From: Auanema rhodensis
Lineage: Eukaryota > Nematoda > Chromadorea > Rhabditida > Rhabditidae
NCBI GenBank assembly: GCA_964057225.1
Contig: OZ059896.1
Coordinates: forward strand, 22,936,501-23,000,500
Length of the DNA: 64,000 nucleotides
Direction: 5' to 3'
Numbering within the stretch: the first letter of the stretch is position 1; the number at the start of each line of letters is the position of its first letter. Below the pieces are notes generated by a model. That model was not told the DNA's origin. It worked only from the letters and a program-made list of their open reading frames with translations, and ran no database searches. Positions 55,501-64,000 of this stretch are shown piece by piece. Both the position numbers and the translations under genes were made by a program.

Positions 55501-58270
55501 TTGGTATGTAACTCGCTTCACGTGAAAGATAAAGAGATGCGGTTTTCAAAATTAGATTCCCCATGTCCATATTAGTCTAAAAACAAATTTTTATTGATAT
55601 TGGTTCATGGTAACCATGTCTTTGAAATTTACGTAAACTTTAATTTATGCTAATTAAATGTACACGTGATGTGCACTTGGTATGTAACTCGCTTCACGTG
55701 AAAGATAAAGAGATGCGGTTTTCAAAATTAGATTCCCCATGTCCATTTTAGTCTAAAAACAAATTTTTATTGATATTGGTTCATGGTAACCATGACTTTG
55801 AAATTTACGTGAACTTTAATTTATGCTAATTAAATGTACACGTGATGTGCACTTGGTATGTAACTCGCTTCACGTGAAAGATAAAGAGATGCGGTTTTCA
55901 AAATTAGATTCCCCATTTCCATATTAGTCTAAAAACAAATTTTTATTAATATTGGTTCATGGTAACCATGTCTTTGAAATTTACGTGAACTTTAATTTAT
56001 GCTAATTAAATGTACACGTGATGTTCACTTGGTATGTAACTCGCTTCACGTGAAAGATAAAGAGATGCGGTTTTCAAAATTAGATTCCCCATGTCCATAT
56101 TAGTCTAAAAACAAATTTTTATTGATATTGGTTCATGGTAACCATGATTTTGAAATTTACGTGAACTTTAATTTATGCTAATTAAATGTACACGTGATGT
56201 GCATTTGGTATGTAACTCGCTTCACGTGAAAGATAAAGAAATGCGGTTTTCAAAATTAGATTCCCCATGTCCATTTTAGTCTAAAAACAAATTTTTATTG
56301 ATATTGGTTCATGGTAACCATGACTTTGAAATTTACGTGAACTTTAATTTATGCTAATTAAATGTACACGTGATGTGCACTTGGTATGTAACTCGCTTCA
56401 CGTGAAAGATAAAGAGATGCGGTTTTCAAAATTAGATTCCCCATGTCCATATTAGTCTAAAAACAAATTTTTATTGATATTGGTTCATGGTAACCATGAC
56501 TTTGAAATTTACGTGAACTTTAATTTATGCTAATTAAATGTACACGTGATGTGCACTTGGTATGTAACTCGCTTCACGTGAAAGATAAAGAGATGCGGTT
56601 TTCAAAATTAGATTCCCCATGTCCATATTAGTCTAAAAACAAATTTTTATTGATATTGGTTCATGGTAACCATGACTTTGAAATTTACGTGAACTTTAAT
56701 TTATGCTAATTAAATGTACACGTGATGTGCACTTGGTATGTAACTCGCTTCACGTAAAAGATAAAGAGATGCGGTTTTTAAAATTAGATTCCCCATGTCC
56801 ATATTAGTCTAAAAACAAATTTTTATTAATATTGGTTCATGGTAACCATGTCTTTGAAATTTACGTGAACTTTAATTTATGCTAATTAAATGTACACGTA
56901 ATGTGCACTTGGTATGTAACTCGCTTCACGTGAAAGATAAAGAGATGCGGTTTTCAAAATTAGATTCCCCATGTCCATATTAGTCTAAAAACAAATTTTT
57001 ATTGATATTGGTTCATGGTAACCATGACTTTGAAATTTACGTGAACTTTAATTTATGCTAATTAAATGTACACGTGATGTGCACTTGGTATGTAACTCGC
57101 TTCACGTAAAAGATAAAGAGATGCGGTTTTCAAAATTAGATTCCCCATGTCCATATTAGTCTAAAAACAAATTTTTATTAATATTGGTTCATGGTAACCA
57201 TGTCTTTGAAATTTACGTGAACTTTAATTTATGCTAATTAAATGTACACGTGATGTTCACTTGGTATGTAACTCGCTTCACGTGAAAGATAAAGAGATGC
57301 GGTTTTCAAAATTAGATTCCCCATGTCCATATTAGTCTAAAAACAAATTTTTATTGATATTGGTTCATGGTAACCATGATTTTGAAATTTACGTGAACTT
57401 TAATTTATGCTAATTAAATGTACACGTGATGTGCATTTGGTATGTAACTCGCTTCACGTGAAAGATAAAGAAATGCGGTTTTCAAAATTAGATTCCCCAT
57501 GTCCATTTTAGTCTAAAAACAAATTTTTATTGATATTGGTTCATGGTAACCATGACTTTGAAATTTACGTGAACTTTAATTTATGCTAATTAAATGTACA
57601 CGTGATGTGCACTTGGTATGTAACTCGCTTCACGTGAAAGATAAAGAGATGCGGTTTTCAAAATTAGATTCCCCATGTCCATATTAGTCTAAAAACAAAT
57701 TTTTATTGATATTGGTTCATGGTAACCATGATTTTGAAATTTACGTGAACTTTAATTTATGCTAATTAAATGTACACGTGATGTGCATTTGGTATGTAAC
57801 TCGCTTCACGTGAAAGATAAAGAAATGCGGTTTTCAAAATTAGATTCCCCATGTCCATATTAGTCTAAAAACAAATTTTTATTAATATTGGTTCATGGTA
57901 ACCATGTCTTTGAAATTTACGTGAACTTTAATTTATGCTAATTAAATGTACACGTGATGTTCACTTGGTATGTAACTCGCTTCACGTGAAAGATAAAGAG
58001 ATGCGGTTTTCAAAATTAGATTCCCCATGTCCATATTAGTCTAAAAACAAATTTTTATTGATATTGGTTCATGGTAACCATGATTTTGAAATTTACGTGA
58101 ACTTTAATTTATGCTAATTAAATGTACACGTGATGTGCATTTGGTATGTAACTCGCTTCACGTGAAAGATAAAGAAATGCGGTTTTCAAAATTAGATTCC
58201 CCATGTCCATTTTAGTCTAAAAACAAATTTTTATTGATATTGGTTCATGGTAACCATGACTTTGAAATTT
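52600..58270. repeat. Recurrent multi-monomer cassette (4-7-monomer spacing)
   Basis: A marker set repeats here. A monomer with T49 (GATGTTCAC) is followed by one with T52 (GTGCATTTGG) 179 bases later, preceded by CATGATTTTG and followed by AAGAAATGCG and TCCATTTTAG. T49 lies at 52,681, 53,737, 54,793, 56,025, 57,257 and 57,961, that is intervals of 6, 6, 7, 7 and 4 monomers. T52 follows at 52,860, 54,972, 56,204, 57,436 and 58,140. After 53,737 it is replaced by a GTGCTC copy, so that unit is a chimera. An additional T52 copy at 57,788 has no T49 partner. Confidence 0.87.
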
Positions 58271-61080
58271 ACGTGAACTTTAATTTATGCTAATTAAATG
58301 TACACGTGATGTGCACTTGGTATGTAACTCGCTTCACGTGAAAGATAAAGAGATGCGGTTTTCAAAATTAGATTCCCCATGTCCATATTAGTCTAAAAAC
58401 AAATTTTTATTGATATTGGTTCATGGTAACCATGACTTTGAAATTTACGTGAACTTTAATTTATGCTAATTAAATGTACACGTGATGTGCACTTGGTATG
58501 TAACTCGCTTCACGTGAAAGATAAAGAGATGCGGTTTTCAAAATTAGATTCCCCATGTCCATATTAGTCTAAAAACAAATTTTTATTGATATTGGTTCAT
58601 GGTAACCATGACTTTGAAATTTACGTGAACTTTAATTTATGCTAATTAAATGTACACGTGATGTGCACTTGGTATGTAACTCGCTTCACGTAAAAGATAA
58701 AGAGATGCGGTTTTCAAAATTAGATTCCCCATGTCCATATTAGTCTAAAAACAAATTTTTATTAATATTGGTTCATGGTAACCATGTCTTTGAAATTTAC
58801 GTGAACTTTAATTTATGCTAATTAAATGTACACGTGATGTGCACTTGGTATGTAACTCGCTTCACGTGAAAGATAAAGAGATGCGGTTTTCAAAATTAGA
58901 TTCCCCATGTCCATATTAGTCTAAAAACAAATTTTTATTGATATTGGTTCATGGTAACCATGACTTTGAAATTTACGTGAACTTTAATTTATGCTAATTA
59001 AATGTACACGTGATGTGCACTTGGTATGTAACTCGCTTCACGTAAAAGATAAAGAGATGCGGTTTTCAAAATTAGATTCCCCATGTCCATATTAGTCTAA
59101 AAACAAATTTTTATTAATATTGGTTCATGGTAACCATGTCTTTGAAATTTACGTGAACTTTAATTTATGCTAATTAAATGTACACGGGATGTGCACTTGG
59201 TATGTAACTCGCTTCACGTGAAAGATAAAGAGATGCGGTTTTCAAAATTAGATTCCCCATGTCCATATTAGTCTAAAAACAAATTTTTATTAATATTGGT
59301 TCATGGTAACCATGTCTTTGAAATTTACGTGAACTTTAATTTATGCTAATTAAATGTACACGTGATGTGCACTTGGTATGTAACTCGCTTCACGTGAAAG
59401 ATAAAGAGATGCGGTTTTCAAAATTAGATTCCCCATGTCCATATTAGTCTAAAAACAAATTTTTATTAATATTGGTTCATGGTAACCATGACTTTGAAAT
59501 TTACGTGAACTTTAATTTATGCTAATTAAATGTACACGTGATGTGCACTTGGTATGTAACTCGCTTCACGTGAAAGATAAAGAGATGCGGTTTTCAAAAT
59601 TAGATTCCCCATGTCCATATTAGTCTAAAAACAAATTTTTATTAATATTGGTTCATGGTAACCATGTCTTTGAAATTTACGTGAACTTTAATTTATGCTA
59701 ATTAAATGTACACGTGATGTGCACTTGGTATGTAACTCGCTTCACGTAAAAGATAAAAAGATGCGGTTTTCAAAATTAGATTCCCCATGTCCATATTAGT
59801 CTAAAAACAAATTTTTATTGATATTGGTTCATGGTAACCATGATTTTGAAATTTACGTGAACTTTAATTTATGCTAATTAAATGTACACGTGATGTGCAC
59901 TTGATATGTAACTCGCTTCACGTGAAAGATAAAGAAATGCGGTTTTCAAAATTAGATTCCCCATGTCCATTTTAGTCTAAAAACAAATTTTTATTGATAT
60001 TGGTTCATGGTAACCATGACTTTGAAATTTACGTGAACTTTAATTTATGCTAATTAAATGTACACGTGATGTGCACTTGGTATGTAACTCGCTTCACGTG
60101 AAAGATAAAGAGATGCGGTTTTCAAAATTAGATTCCCCATGTCCATATTAGTCTAAAAACAAATTTTTATTAATATTGGTTCATGGTAACCATGTCTTTG
60201 AAATTTACGTGAACTTTAATTTATGCTAATTAAATGTACACGTGATGTGCACTTGGTATGTAACTCGCTTCACGTGAAAGATAAAGAGATGCGGTTTTCA
60301 AAATTAGATTCCCCATGTCCATATTAGTCTAAAAACAAATTTTTATTGATATTGGTTCATGGTAAGCATGTCTTTGAAATTTACGTGAACTTTAATTTAT
60401 GCTAATTAAATGTACACGTGATGTGCACTTGGTATGTAACTCGCTTCACGTGAAAGATAAAGAGATGCGGTTTTCAAAATTAGATTCCCCATGTCCATAT
60501 TAGTCTAAAAACAAATTTTTATTAATATTGGTTCATGGTAACCATGTCTTTGAAATTTACGTGAACTTTAATTTATGCTAATTAAATGTACACGTGATGT
60601 GCACTTGGTATGTAACTCGCTTCACGTGAAAGATAAAGAGATGCGGTTTTCAAAATTAGATTTTCCATGTCCATATTAGTCTAAAAACAAATTTTTATTA
60701 ATATTGGTTCATGGTAACCATGTCTTTGAAATTTACGTGAACTTTAATTTATGCTAATTAAATGTACACGTGATGTGCACTTGGTATGTAACTCGCTTCA
60801 CGTGAAAGATAAAGAGATGCGGTTTTCAAAATTAGGTTCCCCATGTCCATATTAGTCTAAAAACAAATTTTTATTGATATTGGTTCATGGTAACCATGAC
60901 TTTGAAATTTACGTGAACTTTAATTTATGCTAATTAAATGTACACGTGATGTGCACTTGGTATGTAACTCGCTTCACGTGAAAGATAAAGAGATGCGGTT
61001 TTCAAAATTAGATTTCCCATGTTCATATTAGTCTAAAAACAAATTTTTATTAATATTGGTTCATGGTAACCATGTCTTTG

Positions 61081-61123
61081 AAATTTACGTGAACTTTAAT
61101 TTATGCTAATTAAATGTACACGT
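61081..61123. repeat. Truncated terminal satellite monomer
   Basis: The first 43 bases of a monomer are present and match the consensus. The match stops after TACACGT, inside the first CACGTG hexamer. The next bases, TTAATGTTTATT, have no counterpart in the satellite. This is the right edge of the array in this window. Confidence 0.95.
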
Positions 61124-61129
61124 TTAATG

Positions 61130-61135
61130 TTTATT
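61130..61135 (-). promoter_or_regulatory. Possible polyadenylation signal AATAAA of the LINE
   Basis: TTTATT on the plus strand reads AATAAA on the minus strand and lies six bases before the first satellite base. It is in the right orientation and position to end the element's transcript. The distance to the junction is shorter than the usual 10-30 bases, so cleavage might occur inside the satellite, or the hexamer may be chance in AT-rich DNA. Confidence 0.35.
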
Positions 61136-61238
61136 GTTCAATATCACAGGTTAAGACAGTAGCTGTTAAGTCATGGAGTGAAAAAATCAAGAACCATTCA
61201 ATAAGAACATAAAAAAGGACTTTTAATATTGTAAGTTC

Positions 61239-61256
61239 GATAAGAGCTCGCTTATC
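61239..61256. other. Small inverted repeat (possible hairpin) in the 3' region
   Basis: GATAAG (61,239-61,244) and CTTATC (61,251-61,256) are perfect complements separated by six bases. The RNA of the element could form a 6-bp stem here. Some LINE families use a 3' stem-loop for recognition by their reverse transcriptase; a 6-bp stem alone is weak evidence for that. Confidence 0.4.
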
Positions 61257-61610
61257 TATGATCAATAGTGAACAGTCTGCCAAATAAAATTCTTGCTGTA
61301 TGCTTGGGGTTTGTTCAGCACAATGGCTGACCTCACTAATGTGGTTGTTAGGTACGGTGGTACTCGTGATGTGAGGCAAGCCCGTTCTAGCAATTTGGAG
61401 GTAACTAGCGTCCGATCCGTATGACTAATGTCTATAGGAATAGTGACGAAGTAACAATTATTGAGAAGGGACAAAGAAAAATAGATGGTAGACTGTTGCC
61501 ATGTGGTCATAGAGAAGTGTGAAAAAATACGAACTACAAATAAAAAGGAGCCTGATAAAAGAAAAAAAATAGTTTTTCGAGAGGTGAGAACATTAATTAC
61601 AATGGATGGT

Positions 61611-64000
61611 TTACAAATCAATTGGAGCAGAGAGCAGGTGTTTTTTAAAATTATGAACATTAGTAAGGTTGATAAGGTTTTCAGGTAGATCGTTCCATGT
61701 TTTGATGCTTCTGTACTCAATACCATTTCTTGTCGCCTTTTTCCGAAGCTCGGGATAGTCGATATTCCATTGGTGTCTGCGAAGAGAGTGGGTGAAATGT
61801 TTAATTTGAAAAATTCTTAAAATACTGTCCGTTGATACGTCTTTAATTTGAGAGAAATAGAAACCTAGATCAGTTACCTGTCTCCTGGTTGATAGTTCTT
61901 GAGCATTCAAAAAAGTGAGCTGACTTTTGTAGTCGGAAAAAATTCCTGCTCTTGAGAAGACTGCTCGCAAGAATTTTTTTTGAACCATCTCAATACGAGA
62001 TATTTTTTTAGATACTTGGGGAGACCATATCACGGATGCATATTCAAGGATTGGTCGAACGTAGCTGCAAAAAAGGTTGAACATAAATGAAGGTGATCTA
62101 GAGTAGAAGCAACGTAGAAGGATGCGACATTTGAGAGCTGCGGCGCAAGAGATGGCGTTTATGTGACAATCAAATGTTAGATTGTTATCAGTTAAGACTC
62201 CAAGGTCTTTATAATGAGGTACAAAGTCTAAAGGAAACTCACCAAAGGTAAATGGCTCGGTGGGGTTGAGGGTTGAGCTATTATTGCACACAATCATAAT
62301 TTTGGATTTGGTGGTGTTGACCATCATTCCATTATTTTTGCACCAGGCGTTGATTGTGTTTAAGGCAATCTGTAGACTTACCGGATTAGTACTGTATAGT
62401 TTGAGATCATCGGCAAAAAGTGTAGGATGAACGTCTTCAGGGAGAGAAGACGTAATGTCATTAATGTAGAAAAGGAATAGAAGAGGACCGAGAACAGTGC
62501 CTTGTGGGACACCACAAGATAAGTTTACAGAAGTAGAAAGAGAACCATTGACAAGAACTGAGTAAGATCTGTCAGTGATGAAGTTTTTGAGAAAAGTTTG
62601 AAGAGAACCGCAGATACCAATGGTTTTAAATTTGTGGAAAAGAACCGAGTGATCAATTAGATCAAAAGCTTTAGAGAAGTCTATAAAAGCAGTATAGACT
62701 GGAATGTTTTTATCTAAACATGATCTCCAGGCAATATGATTGTTAATGATTGCTGATATGGTATTACGTTTAGGAAGAAAAGCGTGCTGGTGAGCAGATA
62801 TAGATCCAGTAGAAATGCCAAAGTGGAGGAGCGGGGGTGAAATGAGTCGCTCAAAAACTTTGGAAAGACTTGGTGTTAATGATATAGGGCGATAGTTTGA
62901 AGGATTAGAGCGATTTCCGGATTTGAAAACAGGACGGATCCAAGCTTTCTTCCAGTCCGGAGGGCATGAAGAAGAAACGAGTAAATTGTGAGAAATGAAG
63001 GCAAGTGGGTAGCAAAGAGTAGAGGCGCACTGATTAAGAAAGTAGTAGGGAATGCCATCAGAAGAAGTAGAAACTCTGAGAGGAAGATGAGAAAGAACTT
63101 TATAGACTTTTTCGGGAGAAATGTCTATAAAATCAATGATAGAAGAAGGGCGAGAGGAGCTGTTGATTAAATCCGATGAAATACTTGGTTTGACAGAAAA
63201 AGAGCTTGCAAAAATGGAAGCTTTTTCTGTGTCTGTCGAGTATATTTCTTCACCAAGTCTAATCGTGGGGATATCTGAAGAGCAACCACCGAGACGAGTT
63301 CTACAGAAGCGATAAAAAAGTTTGGGGTTATTGGTTGAAGCAATGTGTTCTTTTTCCAAAATAGACTTTTGTTTAATAAGTCTATCTAGTTTTATAGTTA
63401 GTTTTTTGCGGAGAAGCTCGTCACGGTGGCAAATAGATGAACTGAGCCTTTTGATGTAACAGTAGAGATCCGCAATATTGCGGTCAACTTTTTTTCTACG
63501 CCTAGGTTGTTTGTGAGGAACGAATACAGAGATTATGGATTGTAGGATGTTGATGAATTTGGAGTAAGAGTCAAGAGGGGAAAGACCAGATAATACCAAA
63601 GAAAAGTCGATGCTGACAAGATGGCGATTGATGGCATTGAAGTCGGCTCGATAGAAATTGAGTTGAGAAAAGTTGGAAAGTGAGGAGGTATTGAAGAGTG
63701 TATTGGAAGAGAAAGGAAGGGTATCCAGAGGGGATACAGGGGTGTTGATGATGATGGAGAATGTAACCGAGAAGTGATCGGAGTTACCCAATGGAGGGGA
63801 GCGTGATATATTAGATATGATTGAAGGATTGTTTGTGATAAGGTAGTCTAAAATGTTGTTACCACGTGTAGGAAAATTGACAAGTTGATCAGAGTGACTA
63901 CTTTGGAGAAATTGAATAATTGATTTACTAGAAGGAGATGAGAGTGAGGACTGAAGAAGATCCCAATTGATATTAGGAAAGTTCAGGTCACCCGTAATAA
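61611..64000 (-). CDS. LINE ORF2 polyprotein: endonuclease (C-terminal part) plus reverse transcriptase, partial at 5' end
   Basis: The frame is open from the window edge at 64,000 to a TAA at 61,611-61,613, about 795 residues, with no stop or frameshift. The part beyond 63,791 reads as the end of an APE-type endonuclease: ITGDLNFPNINWD near the edge, then FPTRGNNILDYLITN, then PLGNSDHFSV with the conserved SDH. Numbering from a Leu codon at 63,791 as residue 1, the reverse transcriptase shows NYRPISLT (299-306), AFIDFSKAFD with catalytic Asp371 (62,679-62,681), GVPQGTVLGPLLF (427-439) and FADD with Asp461/462 (62,406-62,411). The C-terminal region has YVRPILEYASVIWSP (577-591) and RSIKTWNDLPENL (694-706), as in CR1/Jockey-like proteins. 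The enzyme would nick chromosomal DNA and copy the element RNA at the nick. Nothing supports a start codon inside the window; the TTG at 63,791 is internal. All catalytic motifs seen are intact. Confidence 0.95.
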   Translation of the reverse strand, partial: ITGDLNFPNINWDLLQSSLSSPSSKSIIQFLQSSHSDQLVNFPTRGNNILDYLITNNPSIISNISRSPPLGNSDHFSVTFSIIINTPVSPLDTLPFSSNTLFNTSSLSNFSQLNFYRADFNAINRHLVSIDFSLVLSGLSPLDSYSKFINILQSIISVFVPHKQPRRRKKVDRNIADLYCYIKRLSSSICHRDELLRKKLTIKLDRLIKQKSILEKEHIASTNNPKLFYRFCRTRLGGCSSDIPTIRLGEEIYSTDTEKASIFASSFSVKPSISSDLINSSSRPSSIIDFIDISPEKVYKVLSHLPLRVSTSSDGIPYYFLNQCASTLCYPLAFISHNLLVSSSCPPDWKKAWIRPVFKSGNRSNPSNYRPISLTPSLSKVFERLISPPLLHFGISTGSISAHQHAFLPKRNTISAIINNHIAWRSCLDKNIPVYTAFIDFSKAFDLIDHSVLFHKFKTIGICGSLQTFLKNFITDRSYSVLVNGSLSTSVNLSCGVPQGTVLGPLLFLFYINDITSSLPEDVHPTLFADDLKLYSTNPVSLQIALNTINAWCKNNGMMVNTTKSKIMIVCNNSSTLNPTEPFTFGEFPLDFVPHYKDLGVLTDNNLTFDCHINAISCAAALKCRILLRCFYSRSPSFMFNLFCSYVRPILEYASVIWSPQVSKKISRIEMVQKKFLRAVFSRAGIFSDYKSQLTFLNAQELSTRRQVTDLGFYFSQIKDVSTDSILRIFQIKHFTHSLRRHQWNIDYPELRKKATRNGIEYRSIKTWNDLPENLINLTNVHNFKKHLLSAPIDL

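Larger units (their letters stand above)
1..61123. repeat. 176-bp tandem satellite array (347 full monomers plus a partial)
   Basis: The sequence repeats head to tail, all in one orientation, with a 176-bp period from the first base. Counting from the AAATTTACGT start of each unit, copies begin at 1, 177, 353 and so on, and the last full copy ends at 61,080. The phase at the right end is 8 bases off an exact multiple. Five +2 insertions and two -1 deletions explain this fully. The monomer is about 31% GC. Most copies differ from each other at only a few sites. No transposon, gene or foreign spacer interrupts the 61 kb. The left edge lies outside the window. A monomer of this length in a long homogeneous array is common for centromeric, pericentromeric or subtelomeric satellites, but the window gives no direct evidence for which. 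I do not recognise the satellite family by name. Confidence 0.99.
61124..61610 (-). other. Probable LINE 3' untranslated region
   Basis: These 487 bases lie between the ORF2 stop and the satellite junction. They have no satellite similarity and no convincing coding frame. On the minus strand they contain T-rich runs just after the stop codon and a small GATAAG/CTTATC inverted repeat, and end with AATAAA next to the array. Assignment to the element is by position and orientation only. Part of it could instead be host sequence. Confidence 0.6.
61124..64000 (-). mobile_element. Non-LTR retrotransposon (LINE, CR1/Jockey-like), 5' part beyond window
   Basis: Non-satellite sequence begins abruptly at 61,124. 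It contains one long minus-strand frame with an APE endonuclease tail and a reverse transcriptase, followed by about 490 bases of non-coding sequence reaching the satellite. The order endonuclease, RT, C-terminal domain, with no RNase H or integrase visible, is that of CR1/Jockey/Rex-type LINEs. The element points towards the array, with its 3' end on the left. The exact 3' end is inferred from the junction, because I see no clear poly-A or simple-repeat tail. The 5' end and any target-site duplication lie outside the window. Confidence 0.85.

Noticed and set aside
1-61123. CRISPR-like array
   Set aside because: Monomers abut directly, with no unique spacers, and the unit is 176 bp.
1-61123. 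CENP-B box in the satellite
   Set aside because: The TTCG...A..CGGG pattern is absent from the consensus. The rare CACGGGATG variants lack the upstream part.
61131-61379. Minus-strand frame of 82 codons in the 3' region
   Set aside because: No recognisable domain, sits in the probable LINE 3' UTR, and composition looks like chance in AT-rich DNA.
61540-61580. Polypyrimidine tract followed by CAG on the minus strand, resembling a 3' splice site
   Set aside because: It lies after the LINE stop codon, with no downstream exon-like frame. T-rich 3' UTR sequence is the simpler reading.
61485-61688. Plus-strand frame of 67 codons across the LINE stop codon
   Set aside because: Antisense to the LINE 3' region and the end of ORF2; lysine-rich because of A-rich sequence, with no motif.
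61262-61726. Minus-strand frame of 154 codons overlapping the RT C-terminus
   Set aside because: It overlaps the well-supported ORF2 in another frame, shows no motif, and its hydrophobic stretch comes from T-rich sequence after the stop codon.
62876-63315. Three short frames (60-64 codons) on both strands inside the RT region
   Set aside because: They are shadows of the ORF2 coding sequence in other frames.
63789-63791. TTG at the 5' end of the long frame as a start codon
   Set aside because: It is an internal leucine codon. The frame continues upstream to the window edge with clear endonuclease motifs.

Overview
The window is almost entirely one tandem satellite array. It runs from base 1 to about 61,123 and then passes directly into a non-LTR retrotransposon (LINE) on the minus strand that leaves the window at base 64,000. 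A long, pure, AT-rich satellite (about 31% GC in the monomer) and an apurinic-endonuclease/reverse-transcriptase LINE of CR1/Jockey-like type point to a metazoan nuclear genome, most likely an invertebrate. A nematode is a guess from the general look of the reverse transcriptase. There is no cellular gene, tRNA, rRNA or CRISPR array in the window.

Array, 1-61,123. The monomer is 176 bp. I count 347 full copies plus a 43-bp partial copy at the right edge; the left edge is outside the window. Length is strikingly constant: the phase drift over 61 kb is +8 bases. Five 2-base insertions (all between 3.09 and 4.51 kb) and two 1-base deletions (near 30,917 and 41,124) account for it exactly. Monomers differ by point variants that travel in linked sets. 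Type A has G148 with A171, type B has A148 with T171, and type C has C144 with T158. Recurrent sites include 15, 42, 51, 74, 76, 86 and 129. The variants show that the array is a patchwork of duplications at many scales: 2-, 3-, 7-, 11- and 16-monomer tandem units, a roughly 7-kb block present twice with an offset near 10 kb, and a recurrent cassette of 4-7-monomer spacing between 52.6 and 58.2 kb. No open frame of note exists in the array, and 176 is not a multiple of 3.

Each monomer carries two CACGTG E-box hexamers 32 bp apart, one of them inside the perfect palindrome TTCACGTGAA, a third ACGTGA core, and a separate dyad around GGTAACC. These are the only regulatory-looking elements in the array, and their function is unknown.

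Right flank, 61,124-64,000. The minus-strand frame 61,611-64,000 is open to the window edge. It encodes the end of an APE-type endonuclease domain, a complete reverse transcriptase with the FADD catalytic motif, and the C-terminal region typical of CR1/Jockey-like ORF2 proteins. There are no stops or frameshifts, so the copy looks young. Its probable 3' untranslated region (61,124-61,610) ends at the satellite junction with a minus-strand AATAAA six bases from it. The element therefore seems to lie with its 3' end against, or inserted into, the satellite.
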